Assembly: GCA_030737835.1 (NCBI GenBank) | Contig: CM060850.1 | Coordinates: forward strand, 15,146,068-15,210,067 | DNA: 64,000 nt | Direction of reading: 5' to 3' | DNA from: Acorus gramineus | Taxonomy: Eukaryota; Streptophyta; Magnoliopsida; Acorales; Acoraceae | Shown: in pieces, positions 11,701-24,251 of the stretch | How the letters are laid out: the number at the start of each line of letters is the position of its first letter | Position numbering within the stretch: the stretch's first letter is position 1 | Program-made: the position numbers and the translations under genes | The notes under the pieces: model-generated | Databases searched by the model: none | Told to the model about the DNA's origin: nothing | The model's input: the letters and a program-made list of their open reading frames with translations, nothing else

Positions 11701-14178
11701 TTATTTTAAGAGCCCGATGTAGGCCCACCCGGTCTTAACTCGGACCTGGACATAACTCGAATCTGATCCGAACCCACGGGTTCAAGGTTGGGTTGGTTAT
11801 TTCAAGTTGGGGTACGGTTCAGGTTTGAATAAAGTATTTTGATTTGTGGGTTGAGTTTGGACAACCCTCTCACCCAACCCAACCCGCTTAAGTTGTACCC
11901 CTACTTAAAATTATAAAATAAGAAAGGTTCAAATAATGATTTAAAAATTAAATTAAAAGTGAAGTTGAATCTATGCATGAAATTTCATTTCAAAATGTGT
12001 TGATAAATTATTTTGACAGAGCTGTGGCAGAATACCTTGGATGCGGAATAAAAGAGGGAGAAATCTACCTAACTTCCGGTGCAACTCAGGCGATCCAAGT
12101 CATCTTATCAGCCTTGGCTGGCCCGGGACGCAACATACTCCTCCCCCGTCCGGGCTTCCCCGTCTACGCCTCCACTTGTCATCTAGCTGGGATCGAGCCT
12201 CGGTTTTACGACCTCCTACCTTCGAGTAACTGGGAGCTCAACCCTTCCCAAATCATGTCCCTTGCAGACTCCAAAACCGTTGCCATCATGGTCACCAACC
12301 CCAACAACCCTTGCGGCGTTGTCTTCCCCCGCTCTCACCTTCTCCAAGTTTGAACCTCTCATTTGGTTCACATATATAGTTATAAAAGAATAGACGAGAA
12401 TTCGATGACTTTAGATTTCACTAATTTTTTTATTTTCTTATGTCTATTTTATGGTTTTATTTATTGGAATATAATTAAAATTTTACGATTATCTTTTTTT
12501 ATAGTTATCAGGATTTATTCCAACTTATTGTATAATTATTACAGTTATCCATACTATATAAACACGATTTTTTTTAAAATTTTTTTATGAATAAACATAT
12601 TCTTCCCTTAATTCGTATGCATAAACTAAACAAGAATTGAAAGTGCATATGCTTGGGTGCAGATAATGGAGGTGGCCGGCAAACTGCACCTGCCAGTGAT
12701 CGCCGATGAAATATATGGGCACATGACATTCGGCGAAGCCAAGTTCGTGCCGATGGCCTCTTTGGCTTCCACCCAAGGTTCACCACCATCAGTTATCACC
12801 ATCGGTGTGTTGTCCAAACGTTGGATGGTCCCCGGATGGCGCATGGGATGGCTTGCCTTCTCTGATCCCCACGGGAACATTCGGCAGGTATTAATTTTTA
12901 GACCGCGTTTGGATGTGCGATTGAAATGTGAGATTCATATAATCTTGCACTTCAAACTCAGTTTTCAAATGTAAAATCGATCCATAGATCCAATTGGGAA
13001 TAGAATATTAAATTAGTATGTGTTTCCAAAGTTTTTAGACAATCAAATTCAAATTGTTTTTTTCCATATTCAACTTCAAATTTCAAATTTTGTTAGCTTC
13101 ATAAAAAAGATGGATCGAATAGCTTTTTCATAATTGATTATTTAAATTAATTGAGAGTACAAACTATTTTTAAAAATTTGTGCCAAATAGGCAAACAAAT
13201 TAATTTTATGAGCTAATGTGTCTCTGTTTTGATTTGTTATGAAAGGTCATGACGGCTGTGGATATGCTCATGAATTTGGCTCTTGGTCCTGACTCCATAG
13301 TTCAGGTTCAGCTTAACATAATCTCCCCCTTTTTATTATTTTCACTACATGTGTTGTCATGGCCGTCTCCTTAACTAATTCTGCATATCAAACAGGCTGC
13401 ACTTCCAGGCATACTATCTAATGCAGATCAAGAATTTCATGACAATGTGTTGAGGTTGTTAGAATCAGCAGCTGATACGTGTTATGCGAGAATCGATTGC
13501 ATCGATGCCTTGAAATGCCATTCAAAACCTAATGGCTCCATGTTCATGATGGTAATCAAAACGCTTGATTCATTGTGATTTCATGAGGTATCTATCAATT
13601 CGATTTGCATTGTTTGATATCAATTTATTTTTCTTCTGAAGGTTGAGGTCCAAACGACGATCCTTGCTGGTATCAATGACGACATGGATTTCGCTCGGGA
13701 ACTAATGGAGGAGGAATCTGTGCTCGTCCTACCTGGTACTTAGAGATCTCTCATACTTTTGTAAATGTTTATGGTGTGATTTAGGCCTTATTTAATTGGG
13801 ACTAATTTTTGGGAGCAGTTTTTTTAATAAAAACTGTTATTAGCCAATCAATTTGGAATCGATGATCCGAAAACTGATTTTACAGACATAGAATCAGTTT
13901 AATACTTGGTTCTAAATGGGGAGTTGGAGTTATATTATGAATGAAAGTATTACTTCCTTAGAATTATATATGCTATTCAAAATGTTGTGTTTAAAAACTA
14001 TCGACCATGATAATCAATATGTCTAATGTTGTTCAACTGATCTTGAGCAGGATCTGTCATTGGATTGAAGAATTGGGTGAGGATATTCTTTGGTGCACCT
14101 GTTAATATGCTAAATGAGGCGTTCGATCGGGTCCATTCCTTTTGTGAGAGGCGTCGGCTTGCTCAGATGTTGGTGTGA
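8796..14178 (+). CDS. tyrosine/nicotianamine aminotransferase-family protein (7 exons)
   Basis: PLP-dependent class I/II aminotransferase of the plant TAT/NAAT/SUR1 group, which moves amino groups from tyrosine or related substrates to 2-oxo acids. Exons: 8796-9139, 12020-12347, 12663-12887, 13246-13305, 13396-13551, 13642-13735, 14051-14178; all introns are GT-AG, and the joined frame is open for 444 residues. Landmarks: ALGDASAFP near 71-79, ARRAVAEYL 113-121, phosphate-loop TSGATQAI 133-140, NPNNPCG 208-214 (Asn211), ADEIY 238-242 (Asp239 holds the pyridine N), [10 protein letters not shown] 275-284 with the PLP-binding Lys276 and Arg284, and NWVRIFFG 410-417 with Arg413 as likely substrate-carboxylate ligand. 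Length is normal for the family. The N-terminal ~35 residues are variable and show no clear transit peptide, so cytosolic is likely. The ATG was chosen because the frame upstream lies in the CT/TG repeat. Substrate cannot be fixed from sequence. Intron 1 (2.9 kb) holds transposon remnants. Confidence 0.93.
11086..11215 (+). mobile_element. CACTA-type transposon end, remnant
   Basis: CACTACAAGAAAAAAT at 11086 matches the terminal signature of plant CACTA (En/Spm) elements, followed by CGACTACCGGCAAAAA-like subterminal sequence. A possible GTAGTG opposite end lies near 11205, but the flanks do not give a matching 3-bp duplication. Lies in intron 1 of the aminotransferase gene. Confidence 0.45.
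11361..11902. mobile_element. small Mutator-like MITE in intron 1
   Basis: Imperfect terminal inverted repeats AGTGGTGCAATTTA (11361) and TAAGTTGTACCCCT (to 11902). Flanked by the direct repeat ACTTAAAATT at 11351-11360 and 11903-11912, a 10-bp duplication (9-10 bp is typical of Mutator-like elements). 542 bp, no coding capacity; the interior has GGTT/CAACCC-rich words. Confidence 0.65.
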
Positions 14179-14367
14179 TGCTGTACAGTAGAGGAATTCC
14201 ACCTTTGCTGGGAAAGGAAAGCTGAAAGAAAAGAAGAAACAATTATGAGAATCATATTCACGTGGAATTATCTATATTTATGAGTTCATATCATATTCAC
14301 ATTGAATTATCTATATTTATGAGTCCATTTTGTGTAGCCATAAATAACCTATTACTTGGGGTTTTGA

Positions 14368-14373
14368 AATAAA
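14368..14373 (+). terminator. putative polyadenylation signal
   Basis: AATAAA 190 bp after the stop codon of the aminotransferase gene; a second AATAAA lies at about 14523 within CAATCAATAAAAAAA. Either could set the 3' end. Confidence 0.5.
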
Positions 14374-14529
14374 GTACAATGTATTTTAGTATAGTTTTTA
14401 TCCCTGTTAAAGGGAACCAAATTTTATGTATTAAATTTTCTGAATTTTCATTGAGACTTCTTGTTGTGCTAGTCACACACCCTATTTAAATATGTGAAGA
14501 GATTGTGCATAAATGTTCAATCAATAAAA

Positions 14530-16560
14530 AAAAAGTTTAGCTTTTAATTAATATAAGAGTTGTCTTTTTTCTTCCTTCTTTTGTGCCTCCGTCAAGGACT
14601 CGTACTCTCGTAGGAGTTGATGTGGTCGACTTTGTCTGTTTTCAAAAATAGGCTCGGCTTGGACCTTTGTTAAATCTGGTTGTTTTTATGATCTCAGTTT
14701 TGTTACACATATCTCATTATATAAGCCCCACTCATACGACCCATGAAATGTTGTTTTTATTGGCTGTCAAGTTGACCTTTACAAAAGGGCAAAATAAAAA
14801 ATATAGAACTATCCTATTTAAGTCACACGTTCGCATGCCAAACCCCTCTATTTTTGTTTATGGTTTCTTCTCCCGAAATGCACCTCAAAAATTTGTAACC
14901 ATTTTTTAAAAAAATTTAGTAACTTAAAAAAATTATTCTGGTCGATCTGCTCATCTTCAGCGAACGGCATCACCACCCTTGGATTCCCTTCGTCGCTCTT
15001 TATTGTATGAGAGGCGGCTCGACTACCTTTTCAGTCATCATCCGAATTCCACATTTTTCGATCTTCATATCCATTTTTAATTAATGTAACTGAATTTTAA
15101 CATAACCATTATTTATTTCCTATTCTTATATTTCATAAATTTTATATATAACCTGATTTTCTATTAAAAAAATAATAATTAAAAATTAATTAAAAGAATC
15201 TACATCACACATTCACCAAATCTTCTTAAATTAAAATTTTTAAAAATTATAGTTGTGATAAATATTTTAAATAATGTGTTTGCATTGAATATTTGAATAT
15301 CAACATGCAATAGAAATTTATGAATAGTTTATAAAAGCACTGATGATAAATGAACTTAAAAAGTGACAGTTGGTAACAACGAACTTATTTTTAAAACTCA
15401 TTCATATCAAATGGAAACTTGATTCTCCATTGTTAGAAAAACAATAATTTTTCTAAAGATGAAAGCCACAACAAAAATCATGTAAAACGAAAAATTAGTA
15501 AAAAGTTATTTCTATAAGACTGGGAAGAAGAACATAGCATACTAAATTTGACAAGTTTGTTCAATAGAATGATAAGACTGATGTTAGAGTTGGACTCTAT
15601 GGTATTAAGACGTTATTCACCTTGCATTCATGCTCTCGGATAGCGGCACATGTTTTCAAAGACACAAAGGTCGAACGTCTTTTGATAGCAACACTTGAAA
15701 CTAGAGGACCAACAAACTAACTCTATTTGTGACACTCTCCCTTTATAACTCTAACTGACTGGACTGTAAGCAAACTTGAATGCAAGAGGACTCGAGGTAT
15801 TGGATTAGATGAATGAAATACAGAGTCTGGTGTGGTATTCATGTAGGGAAAAATTAGTTGAAGAGGCTATTGAAGGAGCCCCTTCATTCGTTCAGTTTTT
15901 CTCTCAAACAGAGTATGAGACACCCCTTCTTCAAACGGCCAATGGTCAGATCATAACCGTCGATCCGACAGCCTACGTCACAGAAAGTTTCCTTCAATGG
16001 ACAGTCTAGATTACATCCAATCAAAATGATTTCCACTATCTGATTTGACAAATAGTCCAAAAAGAAAAAGATCCAGCTCATAGCGACGATGCGTACGTGC
16101 CAATGTGCCTCTAAAACGCCCAATACACCCACGCGCGCGTGGCACACGTGTGGTATGGAAAAATCCATCATAAGGTGTCCACCGAAACTAATTCACTAGA
16201 ATACAAAGAACCCATTTTATAAATCCTCAAAACTTTTTATCAACTACCGATGTGGGACTAAAACTTTTTTCTTCCTCAACCACCAACCACTTTCACTATG
16301 TTATTGGGAGAACTTTTGATTCAACTTTCTCATTCACTCGGAAATGGTTTCCTAATGAATGAGAACTTTTGTAATATAAATATACCACATCCATTTCCTC
16401 GACGAGAAGAATGCAATCCAATGTTTTTTCACTAACAAACAAATAGTGGAACTCAAACTCATTTTGAACAAGAAATGGTCAAAACCCAAGTTTTTCCAAC
16501 AAATAAAATTATACATAAAGTGAAGATATTAGATAGATGTGGTAGATTAAAGCACAAGAA
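14530..16560. other. intergenic region downstream of the aminotransferase gene
   Basis: No supported gene. AT-rich from about 15060 to 15500. From about 15540 to 16320 the composition is more balanced and includes CACACGTGTGG (about 16143) and ACCGATGTGGGAC (about 16245), words common in plant transposon debris. A 66-codon open frame near 15809 has no recognisable domain. Confidence 0.4.
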
Positions 16561-17290
16561 TATTAGGGTGGGCAATTGGTCTGGTTAGAGTCGGATTTAA
16601 CATAATCTAAACCCAACTCCTCTCTGATAGTAGACTCCATACCCACCCCACCCCACCCCACATCGGGTTTTACATTATGAAATTCATATCTGCCCCATTC
16701 TAACTCGGGGTTTACGATCTTGAAATCTACACCCGCCCCACCCACCCAATTTAAATTGAGTTAATATATTAAAAAAAATCATATGACTATTTAATTTATT
16801 TTTTATATGAATGTAATTACATTCATATAACAACTTTAAATATTTTGAATTACATAAAAATATTAAAATCTCAAAATACATAAAGGAAAATAAAAAGATA
16901 GAATTTAGTAAAATATCAAACAAAATCTTTATCCTTACTGTGACAGATGATTGATTGAAAGGAGAAGTACTGTGTATTTTGAGTTTTTCTATTAGATAAA
17001 TGTGGATGAATAGATGAAGAGAAAAAAATGATGATGACAGTCGCGTTTTAAATTTTAATTATATGAAAATTAGTTTTCATTTATAGTTCATAAGTCTAAA
17101 TGACCGAATATAGATCGGATTAGCAAGTTAGGTCGGGTTTTGATATAATGTGATGAGACAGGTTGAGACGGGTTTTGCTATAATATGTATTACATGGACC
17201 AGGACGGGTTTAGATAGGTTTGAAAAACATTGACTATGTTTTTCAAAAAGCAGATTCTATCCGATTCAGGTGTGATGCTCATTGGCAATT
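16561..17290. repeat. probable degenerate transposon, ends unresolved
   Basis: Opens with GGGTGGGCAATTGG, has a C-rich run CCCACCCCACCCCACCCC near 16644, an AT-rich middle, then several GACGGGTTT-like words toward 17220. The layout of GGGTT/AACCC words at both sides of an AT core resembles the intron-1 MITE at 11361. No target duplication found. Confidence 0.35.
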
Positions 17291-17940
17291 CATTTGGATG
17301 ATCCCTGACGCTCTCTGGATGCATTCCAAATAATGATGTTTTACCAAACAACTATGTAACCTTTCAAATTTAGGAGACGTGTTGGAAAATTTTTTTGAAG
17401 AGATAATTATTCGGTACTCTTCACAAGGGTTACGGATGGAGAGGAAAAACAATATAATATATATATATATATATATTTGTTATGGCATAATGTGATTGTT
17501 GTTAAGTTTGACAAAAGCATCTATCCCAATATTATGAGAATAAATGAATAATGCTCCTCGCGGCGGCTCTGGCAATTTGACTAATTAAAAGTGACATAAT
17601 TTTGAAAGAAACTATGGGCCCTTTCCTTTATTTCGTACATGTGTCAGTCTCATCTCCCTTCACACAATCCAACTTTGATTTTGGAATACAAATACAATAA
17701 CAGGACTCTAGCTATCCTTCACTAGTTCTGGCGTGTTTGGCATTGCGGCCGGGGTTGTTACGGTTGAAAAATTTGGAAGCGTGCGTTGTTTCAACAGGTT
17801 TGAAAACACGAAAAAAATGACCGTGTACCGCTATTATCAGGTAGAAAATGCGAATGTGGGTTTTTCATTTGATTCAGTGGTCGTGTTTAAAAGATGTTGT
17901 AAACGTAATACCAAAAGGAGACTTGTAAAAAAAAAAAAGT
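17291..17940. other. intergenic; (AT)n microsatellite
   Basis: No gene seen. An (AT)n run lies at about 17456-17476. From about 17728 there is GTGTTTGGCATTGCGG, reminiscent of the GTTTGG ends of Harbinger/hAT MITEs, but no partner end was found. Confidence 0.4.
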
Positions 17941-18262
17941 TGATTGTTGTATATGTAGAAAACCTAAATCTCTAGGATAAATCTAAATCTATAATAAATA
18001 TAAAAGATGCAGAGAAGAGAAGAAGAGAGACAGAGAAAGGGAACACATATATACGGAGGACTATATCTCTGCTTTTTATTGATCTAATAAAGAGATTAAA
18101 TAAGATCTATTTATAGATTGAAATAACTAATTTGAATAAATACAAATCTCAAGAGAGTTTATTGATTAAATCTTTTCTGTTGAGATTTAATCTTATCTCT
18201 TATAACTGAGTCAAACTCTTTATTCTTAATAGTATATGTCATGTGCCACTATTACTGACTCC
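17941..18262 (-). mobile_element. candidate solo LTR, minus strand
   Basis: Read on the minus strand this has an LTR-like order: a CTATAAATAGATC TATA region, a CAATAAAAAGC polyadenylation-like word, a CTCTGTCTCTCTTC pyrimidine tract, and an end in TACAACA. No internal element region adjoins it. The 5' edge merges with module U2, so the boundary is uncertain. Confidence 0.35.
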
Positions 18263-18544
18263 TGTTCTATAAATAAAACATAATAAATAAAATATAATCA
18301 ATAGGTGCACATGCAACCTATAAGAATGGAAAACGGTTCTTTGTTTCTATTATTTAAAACCAACAGAGAACATGAATCTCATAAAGGCAGAAGTAGACTT
18401 TGTAAACAAGATATTTTTATTTTTAAGTCTCTATAAAAATACGTTATTTAGTGATCGATCCTCCTATTCTTCTTGTTTTTTTTAGGTCCTAAGCTTCAAA
18501 CACCTATTTGATTTTGATAGAAACAGAGAATAAAATAATGGAAA

Positions 18545-21500
18545 TCCATGTAGACAACCTCATATAGGTCACCGTGAAGAAACGCATTCTTCACATCTAT
18601 CTAAGAGAGAGGCCAGCGACGAACAGCAGCAACAGCAAGGAGAGTACGAACAGTGGTCATCTGATCGACAGGTGCAAACGTCTCCTCATAGTCAATATCA
18701 TACTCCTGGGTGAAACCTCGAGCAACAAGACAAGCTTTATACCGTTCAATGGACCCATCAGGACGATACTTGATCTTGAATATCCATTTGCAGCTAATAG
18801 GTGTAACACCATCTGGAAAGGGAACAACATCCCATGTCTGTGTCTGCTCAAACGCCTGAAATTCCTCTGTCATGGCCTTCTTTCAGTCAGGGTACTCGAC
18901 TGCCTCGCGGTAAGAACAAGGCTCACGGTGGGCATATATAGCTGTGAGATAGGCCTAAAACTGTGGAGAGTAGGTACTGACATATGCAAAACCAAACTGG
19001 TCAGGTGGTCCCTAGTCATAACTGAAGCGGGAAAGGGGGTGACGCGCACGCTGACGATAACGAGGCAAAAGATGAGGATCCACGGTAGGAGGAGGCGCGT
19101 CAGGCGTGGGAGTCGGAGGACCAGCGGAAGTATCTTCACTAGTGGCAATAGGAGACACACTGGGAGGAAAGGGTGGGTTATTTGCAGGAGTGTCAGGTTG
19201 AGACGCAGGGGTAGGAACAGACTCTAGTGCAACAGGTAGGCCAGGAAAAGGAAGAGACGTAATAGGGGAGACCTGAACAGGAGAATGCATAGGAGAGACC
19301 TGAATGGGAGAATGCACAGGAGGAGAGGATGGAGTGGGTGAAGAAGAAAAATAGGGAACATCCTCGACAAAGGACACATGACGAGCGATCCAAAATCGAT
19401 CTCCAATAGGATCATAGCAGCGATAACCCTTGTGTTCGAAGCTAATCCCAAATAATACACACTTTACTGACCGAGCGGCCAACTTGGTGCATTGCTGAGG
19501 AGGGAGAAGAACAAAACACGTACATTCAAATGTGCGAAGTCTACTATAATCAGGGTGAGAAGAATAAAGACGCTCATGACGAGTCATATCGGAGAGGACA
19601 GAGGAGGGGGTGATATTGATAAGATGGATAGAGAGAAGAGCAGCCTCAGCCCAGAATGTACTGGGGACTGAAGAAGAAAGTAAGAGAGCACGTGTCGTCT
19701 CAAGAATATGACGATGTTTACGTTCAACAACCCCATTTTGCTCATGTGTATAGGGGCATGATTGCTGAAAAAGGGTGCCATGAGAATGAAGAAGAGAATG
19801 CATCGTAGAAGAGATGTATCTCGAGCACAATCAGACCTAAAAGTTTTGATACGAGCTTGAAATTGGTATAAATCATATTGGTAAAAATCTCATAAATTTT
19901 GGAAACCTCATAACGTTGACGCAATAAATAAATCCAAATAAAACGAGATTAGTCATCAATAAAACTAATATAATAAGAAAAACCACTCTTTGAGGTTACA
20001 TGAGATGGATCCCAAATGTCAGAATGAACAAGCTCAAATGGACTAGAAGACTGATTATTACTAAAACTAAAAGAAGTAGCCACAGGTTTTGCTAATTTAT
20101 AGCCCTCACAAACAGAAAGTGGAGAAAAAGTAACACGATCTAAGACATCAGACTGAAATAGTTTTTTGAGACGAGACTCAGACACATGACCTAACCTTCG
20201 ATGCCGTAAATCGACATCAGAAGTGACGCTATCACAGAAGACAGATGCATCAGGAACGGGAAGACGAAGATACTCCACGTAATAAAGTCCGCCAAGCCTA
20301 CGTCCAATGCCAATCCTCTGCCCTAATCGTGGATCCTGCACAAGACAACCAGAGGTGGTAAAGGTAACAATGAGACCAAAATCACACAATTGACTAATAG
20401 ATATAAGATTCATGCAAAGGTCAGGGGCATGGAAAACAAATAGTAATGAAAGGGGTCCTGTAGAGTCAGAGGTGGTAGTGATCGATCCACACTGCGTGAT
20501 GACTAAAGGAGAGCGATCTACAGTATGAATCATGGGCAGGTGTGAATGTGCCGGTGAGCATGCAGGGAGGATAGAACTATCCGGTATCATGTGATGTGAA
20601 GCACCTGAACAAAAATTCAATGAACAGAGTACCCGAAGTAGTAGAGAAAGCAGAGGGAATAGAAGAACCAGGAGGAGGTTACTGTACGATCTGTTGATCG
20701 AGGCTCTCTCGGATACGCCCAAGCTGATCTGTGTAGGAAGACAGAGTGTCATTAGCAACAACCACAAAAGTATAGGGAGCAGTGGGGCGATGCTGTCCTC
20801 TTCCTTTTGGTCCAAAGCGTTTTTCAGGATGAAGCTTCCAACAGTCGGTGAACGGATGTCTAGTCCTCTTGCAGTGAGCACAAAATGTATTCTTTCGAGA
20901 GGAGCCTGTGAGAGTCGTAGGAGTGGTCGCCATGACACCCTCATAAGTAGAAGATGGAGTGGACTGGCACAATGCAATGGTGCGAAGACGAGTCTCCTCA
21001 GCGACAACCTCAGTGACAGCGGATTCCAGTCGAGGAAGTGGATCCCGATGTATGAGTTGACCGGCCAATGCGAAAAACTCTGGACGAAGAGCTATCAGAT
21101 ACTGGTACACCTCGCGACGATCACAAAAAACTTCTCGCTCGGAGAAAGTTGTCATCGGTCCAGGCTCAAGTGCACGAAGCTCCTTGAAGTTCGCCCTCAT
21201 GCGGCCATATAGAGTCTGAGCAGATAAATTACCTTGAGTAGCAATCTGAGTGTCGATCAGAAGTTGATATTCACGAGCACCGCTTTTCTCTACAAAGCGA
21301 TCACAAAGATGAGTCCATAGTGCGATAGACGACGGAAAAACTAGTGAGATCTGCATGGCTCGAACGATCAACAGAGTTGATCAAATAGGAGCGTACGCGT
21401 CTGTCCCGTGTGCGCCAGATGATATATGTCAGGTCTCGATCAGAAGGTTGCACAATAGAACCATCAATATAACCGACAAGATTACAACGATCACTCTGTA

Positions 21501-21705
21501 CTGTAATGTGCCAGGGTGACCAATCGTCGACAGAACTAAGAGGAAAATCGGTCGAGTTTGGAAGATTATCCTGAAAATCCTCAAAACATGCCATCTGAGA
21601 GAGAGTAGCAGCCTGAGAGAGATCAGATACCACAGAAGCTTGACGGAGATCAGAAACCTTTGAAGTTGGTGGCGGAAGAGTAGGGTCGTCGTTGGTTTTT
21701 GACAT
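18545..21705 (-). pseudogene. gag and partial pol region of copia-1
   Basis: From 21705 leftwards: gag, a CCHC-like knuckle (CAHCKRTRHPFTDC) near 20880, a protease-like SGASHHM near 20590, a pre-integrase HRRLGH block, integrase with NGVVERKHRHI near 19725, and the reverse transcriptase N-terminus WDVVPFPDGVTPISCKW near 18810. All are typical of plant copia polyproteins. The region is broken at several points and should be treated as a fossil. Confidence 0.8.
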
Positions 21706-21779
21706 TGTACAGAACCACTCAGATGAGGATCAGAAGCAGATAAGGACGTAGAGCATAAAAAAATCGAGCAAAATGGACA

Positions 21780-22540
21780 CCTGGATCACCTTAATCGGAC
21801 TTCCGAAGAGGAAGTTATGACCGATTTAGTGATTCGAAGTCTCAAGGAGGTGCGAGAGGTGGCGGAGAACGGCTGGTGGTGGTCGGAGGAGCTGGAGGGC
21901 GGCCGGAGGTGACTTGAGGGCGGACTCGGGTCGGGTGCCGGACCAGGTTCGCGGATCCGGGTCACTGGGCAGGGTCTGGGTTGGATGTTGGGCGGACTCA
22001 GGTCGGGTGCCGAGTCGGGCGCGCGAGACGATTTGGAACACTCAAGACAGGCTGGCACGAGCTGTCCCAGCAGATCCCGGGAAATCCGGGCAGGATCAGT
22101 GGATCGGTGCCCGGGCAGGATCAGTGGATCGGTGACCGGGCAGATTTGTCGAGCGCGACAAATCCCTGGTCATCCGAGAAGGTGTACACGTGCGGCAGGG
22201 CATGGCGCGATAGGGCGCGCGGCAGGGCATGACGCGGCAAGGCACGGCGTGGCAGGGCGCGGCATGGCAAGGCACGGCTCAGCAGGGCACATCGCGTCAG
22301 TGCGCTCGACAGGGCTGGGCGCGGAACGGCACCTGGCAGGGCAGGGCAGGGCACGGCAAGGCACGCGGCAGTGCTGGGTGCGGTAGGGCAGTGCACGCAG
22401 CAGGGCTGGGCGTGGCAGGGTAGGTCTGCTCGAGTAGCGGTAGGGTAGCACGCAGCAGCGGCAGGGGACGGCGACAGCAGGGGCACGACGGCGACAACAA
22501 CGGCGAATGATTCCAAAAAAATAACTAGGATTTTTTAGGT
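21780..22540 (-). other. GC-rich low-complexity leader of copia-1
   Basis: Between primer site and gag lie several hundred bp of GGCAGGGCACGGC-like imperfect repeats, far richer in G+C than the surroundings. Open frames on both strands here are composition artefacts. A comparable GC-rich leader is present in copia-2 (47950-48740). Confidence 0.65.
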
Positions 22541-22556
22541 TGTGACTCTGATACCA

Positions 22557-22682
22557 TGATAGAAACAGAGAATAAAATAATGGGAATCCTTTGTATTGCA
22601 ATTTAGGGTTTAATCCCTTATATACAAGTACATATAGGATTACACGTGTAATACACTATGACAAAACACATTAAATTTAACA
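22557..22682 (-). repeat. 5' LTR of copia-1 and adjoining primer site
   Basis: 126 bp, minus strand TGTTAAATTTAATGTG to CTGTTTCTATCA. Immediately inside (22546-22556) lies the primer site TGGTATCAGAG, complementary to the 3' end of initiator-Met tRNA, the usual copia primer. Confidence 0.8.
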
Positions 22683-24010
22683 AATTTATTTATTATTCCG
22701 TTTGCTAAAGGTACGTCTATTTGGGCTGACAGATAATTGAAATTCCTAAACAACCATTTAAAATTTTATATTTAAGTCCATGTAAACTATGTTATTTAAT
22801 TATCGGTTCCTATAAACAAACTTTTTAATGATATCTAAATTTTTAAATTTAAAATTCTTCTACTTATGAAATCAATCATCATTAAACAGCTATGGCTATA
22901 AGATAATGCAATCTCAAATTGGGTGGGCATATGTAGTGTTCAATAACTATAAAATTATTACCGAACACCTAATAATGTAAATGCAGTTTCGTTCTAGATA
23001 TTTCATAAAACATTTTATATACAAATTCCAAAATCTTATAGACATTTTGTTCGGATGTTAATAAGAAAAAAAACATTTGATGTTGGGGACTTCAAATGAA
23101 ATATTATGATGGGGGAGACTTATCACTAAATAATATAGTTTACAAATACTTAAAAATAAAAATCTAATTTCACAAACTAATGGTACATGAACGAACGTTT
23201 AGGGCTGGGACAAATAACAAAATAGGCGTTTAAAATTGAAAACTTAAAAAGAAATATAAAGTAGGAAGTGATTCATCTCTAAATAACATACTTTATAGTG
23301 ATTTAAAAATAAAAATTCTTTTAAATAAATGTTTGACCGTTCACACATTATGAACTATCACATTGATTCAAGTAAATCAAAAGGCAGGAAATGAGATAAA
23401 TTAGAAATGAACACGCACAAAGTTTGTCTATTTATAATTAATAAATGAGTATAACTATATTAAAATTGTTAAGAATATAGGTTGCTACTGATTATGAAGT
23501 CCCATTTAAATTTATGTTATTTTATTCAATATATTCCACTGATATAAGTGAGAATTATTTATTAAATCATTTGTCATCACATCTTATAAATTAAAAGTTC
23601 TATGCCACATTAATTTTTTTACATATTATAATTTATTATTCACATCTTATTCACATTTTATTTACAACTTATCTGTGGTCAGTTAAACAATAAAAAAAAT
23701 CATTTTTATATGTTTCACAATGAGAATAACTAAAACATAACAAAAAAAAATATATTGTTTTATTGGAATAGTTATCCATCCTAGAATGTCTTATCTCGCT
23801 ACCCAAAAAGAACATAAAATGCTTGAAAACATGCACAGCTGAATATCCTATTCGGAGTAAAATATTTTTTTATTTGGAACCGTAGACTGACGTTTTAATA
23901 TATTAAGAACGAAGTCCAATATAAATTACAACAAACAAAAATAAATACAAGAAATTGGAGTGATAGTAGAAGAGATATCTGCTGGACTTCAAACACACGT
24001 GCCCCCACTG

Positions 24011-24240
24011 AGGTAGTGTTTGGTAACGCGATTGTAAAACTGATTTTCTGCAATCGCTGGGTTTAACGCGATTGAGGAAGCTGCATCTCCTCAGCTTCCT
24101 CAAATCAGAGCTTTTAAACACTATTTACCTGAAATCTGTTCACAAGGAAGCTGTGATTGTAAAATTGTTTGGTTGTACAATTGCAAAACCAGTTTCCTGC
24201 AATCGCAGAAGCTGCGCAATCGCGCAACAAACGCTGCCCA
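24011..24240. mobile_element. MITE-like element, GTTTGG ends
   Basis: The end GTGTTTGGTAACGCGATTG (from 24015) is mirrored by CAATCGCGCAACAAACGCTG at about 24218-24237. The interior carries further AATCGC/GCGATT words. A related sequence lies near 63680-63900. No coding capacity; target duplication not resolved. Confidence 0.55.
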
Positions 24241-24251
24241 AGAAATACTTA

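Larger units (their letters stand above)
18515..22682 (-). mobile_element. Ty1/copia element, copia-1 (broken)
   Basis: Minus-strand copia fossil inserted in foldback F2. Order on the minus strand: 126-bp 5' LTR (22557-22682), primer site, GC-rich leader, gag, protease, integrase, start of reverse transcriptase, and a short stretch of 3' LTR end (from 18515). Flanks GATTT and AATTT are a near-match 5-bp duplication. It is clearly broken, with several breaks, and not all parts of a full copia element are present. Its short LTR, integrase and leader resemble copia-2 at 47804, so both probably belong to one lineage. Old. Confidence 0.85.
18410..23318. mobile_element. foldback element, copy F2, interrupted by copia-1
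   Basis: The left arm begins GATATTTTTATTTTTAAG (18410) and the right arm ends TTAAAAATAAAAATTC (23318), inverted copies of the F1/F3 termini. The core GGCTATAAGATAATGCAATC (about 22892) matches F1. Copia-1 (18515-22682) sits inside the left arm, shown by continuity with F1 across the insertion. Module U3 has no such element at the same place (about 58705). Confidence 0.65.

Noticed and set aside
15809-16009. 66-codon open frame with fairly balanced composition
   Set aside because: No recognisable domain, no splice partners, and surrounded by repeat-like words; insufficient support for a gene.
22121-22601. Overlapping open frames rich in Cys/Ala/Pro on the minus strand
   Set aside because: By-product of the GC-rich repetitive leader of copia-1; no domain, several frames open together.
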